Of a stretch of 64,000 nt of DNA, positions 61,453 to 64,000 are shown piece by piece. Position numbers and translations under genes: made by a program. Each line of letters starts with the position of its first letter. Position 1 is the stretch's first letter. The stretch comes from Phallusia fumigata (lineage: Eukaryota; Chordata; Ascidiacea; Phlebobranchia; Ascidiidae), in contig QXVZ01015148.1 of assembly GCA_008931825.1 (NCBI GenBank), forward strand, positions 120,724-184,723. The letters run 5' to 3'. The notes beneath the pieces are model-generated. The model was given only the letters and a program-made list of their open reading frames with translations, made no database searches and was not told the DNA's origin.

Positions 61453-63332
61453 TGTGAAATCACAAAGGACGTTGCAAACGGTTTTAATGTTTGATGTCTT
61501 ATTCTATGTGACAATTGCGTCATTACCACGGCCAGGGCCTTTTTTATCAGGGCCCAGACATGTTTTGCTGACTGAAACCTGGTTTAATTGCTCAATTCGT
61601 GTTGACGTATTACTTTTGCAAATTATTTCAAAATATTTCGTGTTCAGTTTTTATTTGCTACATTTTTGTGCTTTCCAACGGTTTAAACTAAGACTCGTTG
61701 CAATGTATTTTCTGTGGAATTACCGCTAGAAATCATTTCCGGTATTTGCATAAATTTGTAACCGCTAGGTAGCGCAACTAACACAAAACATTACAAAACC
61801 GTCAGTCGGCGCAGGATTTTCACACTGGTGTTTAAAAATTTTCTGCATTTGCTGTTCCTTTGTGATTTGTATTATTGTAACTTTAAGCAAGTGATACGCG
61901 ATAAAACATATCCCTGGATCGCAGCAAACTATTCCGATAAGCAACCTATGTGTTTCCATATGATTAGTATCTTCTTTCTTGTCTGGTTTCCAAATCGCAT
62001 ATTTGTAATCAAGAAAAATCTGGTTTATGTTTTACCCTTATAATGCGTGTACTCTTTGAACATTTAAATTACCGTATTAGTTTCTGCGAATGGTAATATT
62101 TAAGATTTTGTCGTTTTACTTGATGCAGTAATGGGCTTCGTGTAGTGCCTTGTGTTGTGTGGAATCAAAAAGCCCGTAAATGCCATGTTCAAGTACTGCA
62201 ATAAATGGAGAACCGATATATCCAAAGTCCAGCACTGTTTGTTAATGTTTGTATCGAATAAATACGGTAAGATAAGCAGTTCTTAATTTGTCGCAGTGGA
62301 AAGGCGCAATGTGACGTCACTCTTAACCAAGAAGCGCAAGTCATGTGACGTCACTCTTAATTCGAATAACTCCGGTCATGTAGCGTTATTTAATCAAATA
62401 GCGCAGGTCATGCAAAGTAAGCTTTTTCGGGTAATGCAGAAGAATACGCAACACTGCAATTATACAACATGCTGCGAAAGCGCTACATGTGTTTCTCACT
62501 GAAGATGTTCATCTTTTTACACGATTTATGGGCATTGAAATATGTTAGATGGTCATACATTCATACAAAGGGACATAAGTAGTTACATGTAGGAAACAAA
62601 GAGTTTAAACGTCAGGGGATGTCGGGTTAAAGGAGTTCGGTTGTGCCATTTTAAAAGGCAGGATTTAGTTGCCAAGCTCCACCCATGCCACGCCTTCCAC
62701 GTGACCAATGTCCACTGAACTGTAACGATGGCACAGGACCAACAAACAAAAGAATGGTGGAAATAATGATATGTCCCAGGTTTTGCCGTTTGGGCGCTTA
62801 GTGTTTGTTTTATACTTTTTACGAGATTCGAACCTAGAAGTTTTAGTTAAGCCACCTCCTGGCGATCTTACGATTGTGCAATGTCATCATTGCAACTAGA
62901 TATCGTTTTCACACCCTCATCAGGCGAATATTAATGATTTAGCTTCTTGGCGCACACTAACGAACGTTTGAACTCGAAAAAGGTCCGCTAGAGGGCGTTC
63001 GCACCGAACGAGCTCTCAAAAACCTCTGTCTAGCGGGACATTTTATGTTTGTTGGTTCACCACAAACATTCAATATGTGCACTTGGTGTGGCGACGACCT
63101 CGGCTTCCCGATTCCGGCGCCTATCTTTCCTTGAATTGGGTCGATGGGAGCAGCAAAGGCGACAGAGCCGACCGACTTGACCGACTCCAGTCTTGTCCTC
63201 GCCAGACAACAGTCCTGCGACGGCACAACAGCCAAAGACGCTTCGCATGCGTTCAGCTTTGGCAGAGTTGCGTCGAGACGAAGACCTGCTCTACTTCTTG
63301 CCAAACCTTGCGGAAGAGCATGTGATCTATAA
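61453..63332. other. No gene recognised; duplicated CRE-like unit
   Basis: Two copies of TGTGACGTCACTCTTAA start 33 bp apart at 62311 and 62344. A B-box-like GGTTCGAATCTC (minus, near 62824-62836) with GGTGGCTTAACT upstream looks like a tRNA-derived fragment. CCGCTAGAGGGCG at 62985-62997 resembles a CTCF core. Confidence 0.35.
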
Positions 63333-63782
63333 TCAGTCAACCGTGCTAACGTTGCGAAACGTATTAGCGCCGATTTTTGTTTTCTTCAAAAGAAAGCCCA
63401 CAAACCATAAATTGGCGTGAATATTGAAATAGCCCAAATTTGAGAGCCAAAGCGAAGCTCGTTCTTGGTGTTTTGGCACCTGGGACGTCGGCTCGTCACC
63501 CAGCTTCTTCACAGATGACGTCAGAAGCTTGGGAATCGGCCTGGCGGTCGTTTTCCCGAGCAATGGTCTCAGTTTGTGATGGATGCTTGGTGTCAAGTCG
63601 AGTTGGCTTCTTTTTGCAGTGCCGACCTCTCGGCTTGTTCGGGAGGGATCGGTGCTGGGCCTTGTGCTCGGCACCGTTCCTTTCTCATGACAAGTCGAGC
63701 AGTTTGACGCTGCACAGTGCGCCGTCTTGGGGCACCAACAATCGTTCTCATCCGTTAAGTTTGAAGAACTCTTACCAAACAC
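63333..63782 (-). CDS. Candidate coding exon near the window edge
   Basis: A 149-codon minus-strand frame in the GC-richer last kilobase, rich in Ser, Thr, Pro, Lys (for example KLLTSSVKKLGDEPTSQ, HHKLRPLLGKTTARP). T is scarce at first codon positions, as in coding DNA. The opposite strand is also open over part of it (63440-63841), so strand is uncertain. The gene, if real, probably continues past 64000. No family recognised. Confidence 0.25.
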   Translation of the reverse strand: MFGKSSSNLTDENDCWCPKTAHCAASNCSTCHEKGTVPSTRPSTDPSRTSREVGTAKRSQLDLTPSIHHKLRPLLGKTTARPIPKLLTSSVKKLGDEPTSQVPKHQERASLWLSNLGYFNIHANLWFVGFLLKKTKIGANTFRNVSTVD

Positions 63783-64000
63783 ATCTCAAAAAAACAATAA
63801 ATCTTCGACAAGTGTATGAGAATTTTTTTGTTTATCGATGAAAGATTGATACCACTCGAAAGAGGTGTTTCGAATCCTCCAAACCGCTAGAAGGCGCAAA
63901 TGTGTGAGCAAAGCCCAACACTTGCGTCTTCTAGAGCAAGAGAGGCCCAATGCTGAAGCACTAGGCTCCAGCACTGCGGCCTCCCTCGCCCGAGAGGAGC

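Noticed and set aside
63440-63841. 133-codon plus-strand ORF
   Set aside because: Complementary to the minus-strand candidate, which has the more coding-like codon pattern; both being open is common in GC-rich DNA.
1-64000. CRISPR arrays, operons, ribosome binding sites, prophage
   Set aside because: The window is from an animal nuclear genome; none of these is present.

Overview
This is a piece of an animal (metazoan) nuclear genome, not a bacterial or viral one. Coding sequence is split by introns with GT..AG ends, two assembly gaps are filled with N, and the two genes that can be named with confidence are animal genes. Introns are mostly 100-800 bp, genes are compact, and a single FRS2-like and a single presenilin gene lie tail to tail. 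CpG-rich and CpG-poor blocks alternate. Together this suggests a small-genome invertebrate chordate, most likely an ascidian of the Ciona type. That species guess is an inference; it was not read directly from the sequence.

Layout. From 1 to about 42.1 kb no gene can be named. There is a CpG-poor, T-rich block without long ORFs at 1.74-4.0 kb, which could be transcribed. There are two weak candidate exons at 8.3 and 9.2 kb, an assembly gap with a transposon end at 10.5-11.2 kb, two copies of a short inverted-repeat element at 22.9 and 31.7 kb, and several promoter-like clusters of CRE, E-box, CCAAT and X-box motifs. From 42131 to 48208 (+) lies a complete six-exon gene for an FRS2 family docking protein (549 aa by my splice model). 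From 55566 down to 51436 (-) lies a presenilin gene, ten exons visible (428 aa); the last about 20 codons are missing and may be in the N gap at 50994-51176 or further along. Downstream of the presenilin start, on the other strand, 56.0-61.5 kb holds exons of an unidentified gene whose reading frame I could not fully join. Inside its span is a striking array of 18-bp and about 31-bp tandem repeats at 59.16-59.97 kb. The last kilobase is GC-richer and has one long minus-strand ORF that may be an exon.

How the genes relate. FRS2 adaptors sit at the inner face of the plasma membrane and couple FGF receptors to Grb2/Shp2 and Ras-ERK signalling. Presenilin is the catalytic subunit of gamma-secretase and works on Notch and other transmembrane stubs. 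They are neighbours here, transcribed convergently; nothing in the sequence shows joint function. Presenilin and the unidentified gene may share a bidirectional promoter containing a TGACGTCA site. That octamer occurs at least 19 times in the window, far more than chance, and is concentrated in the last FRS2 exon and its 3' flank.

All exon coordinates were derived by hand from splice consensus, reading-frame continuity and resemblance to the vertebrate proteins. No alignment or database search was run.
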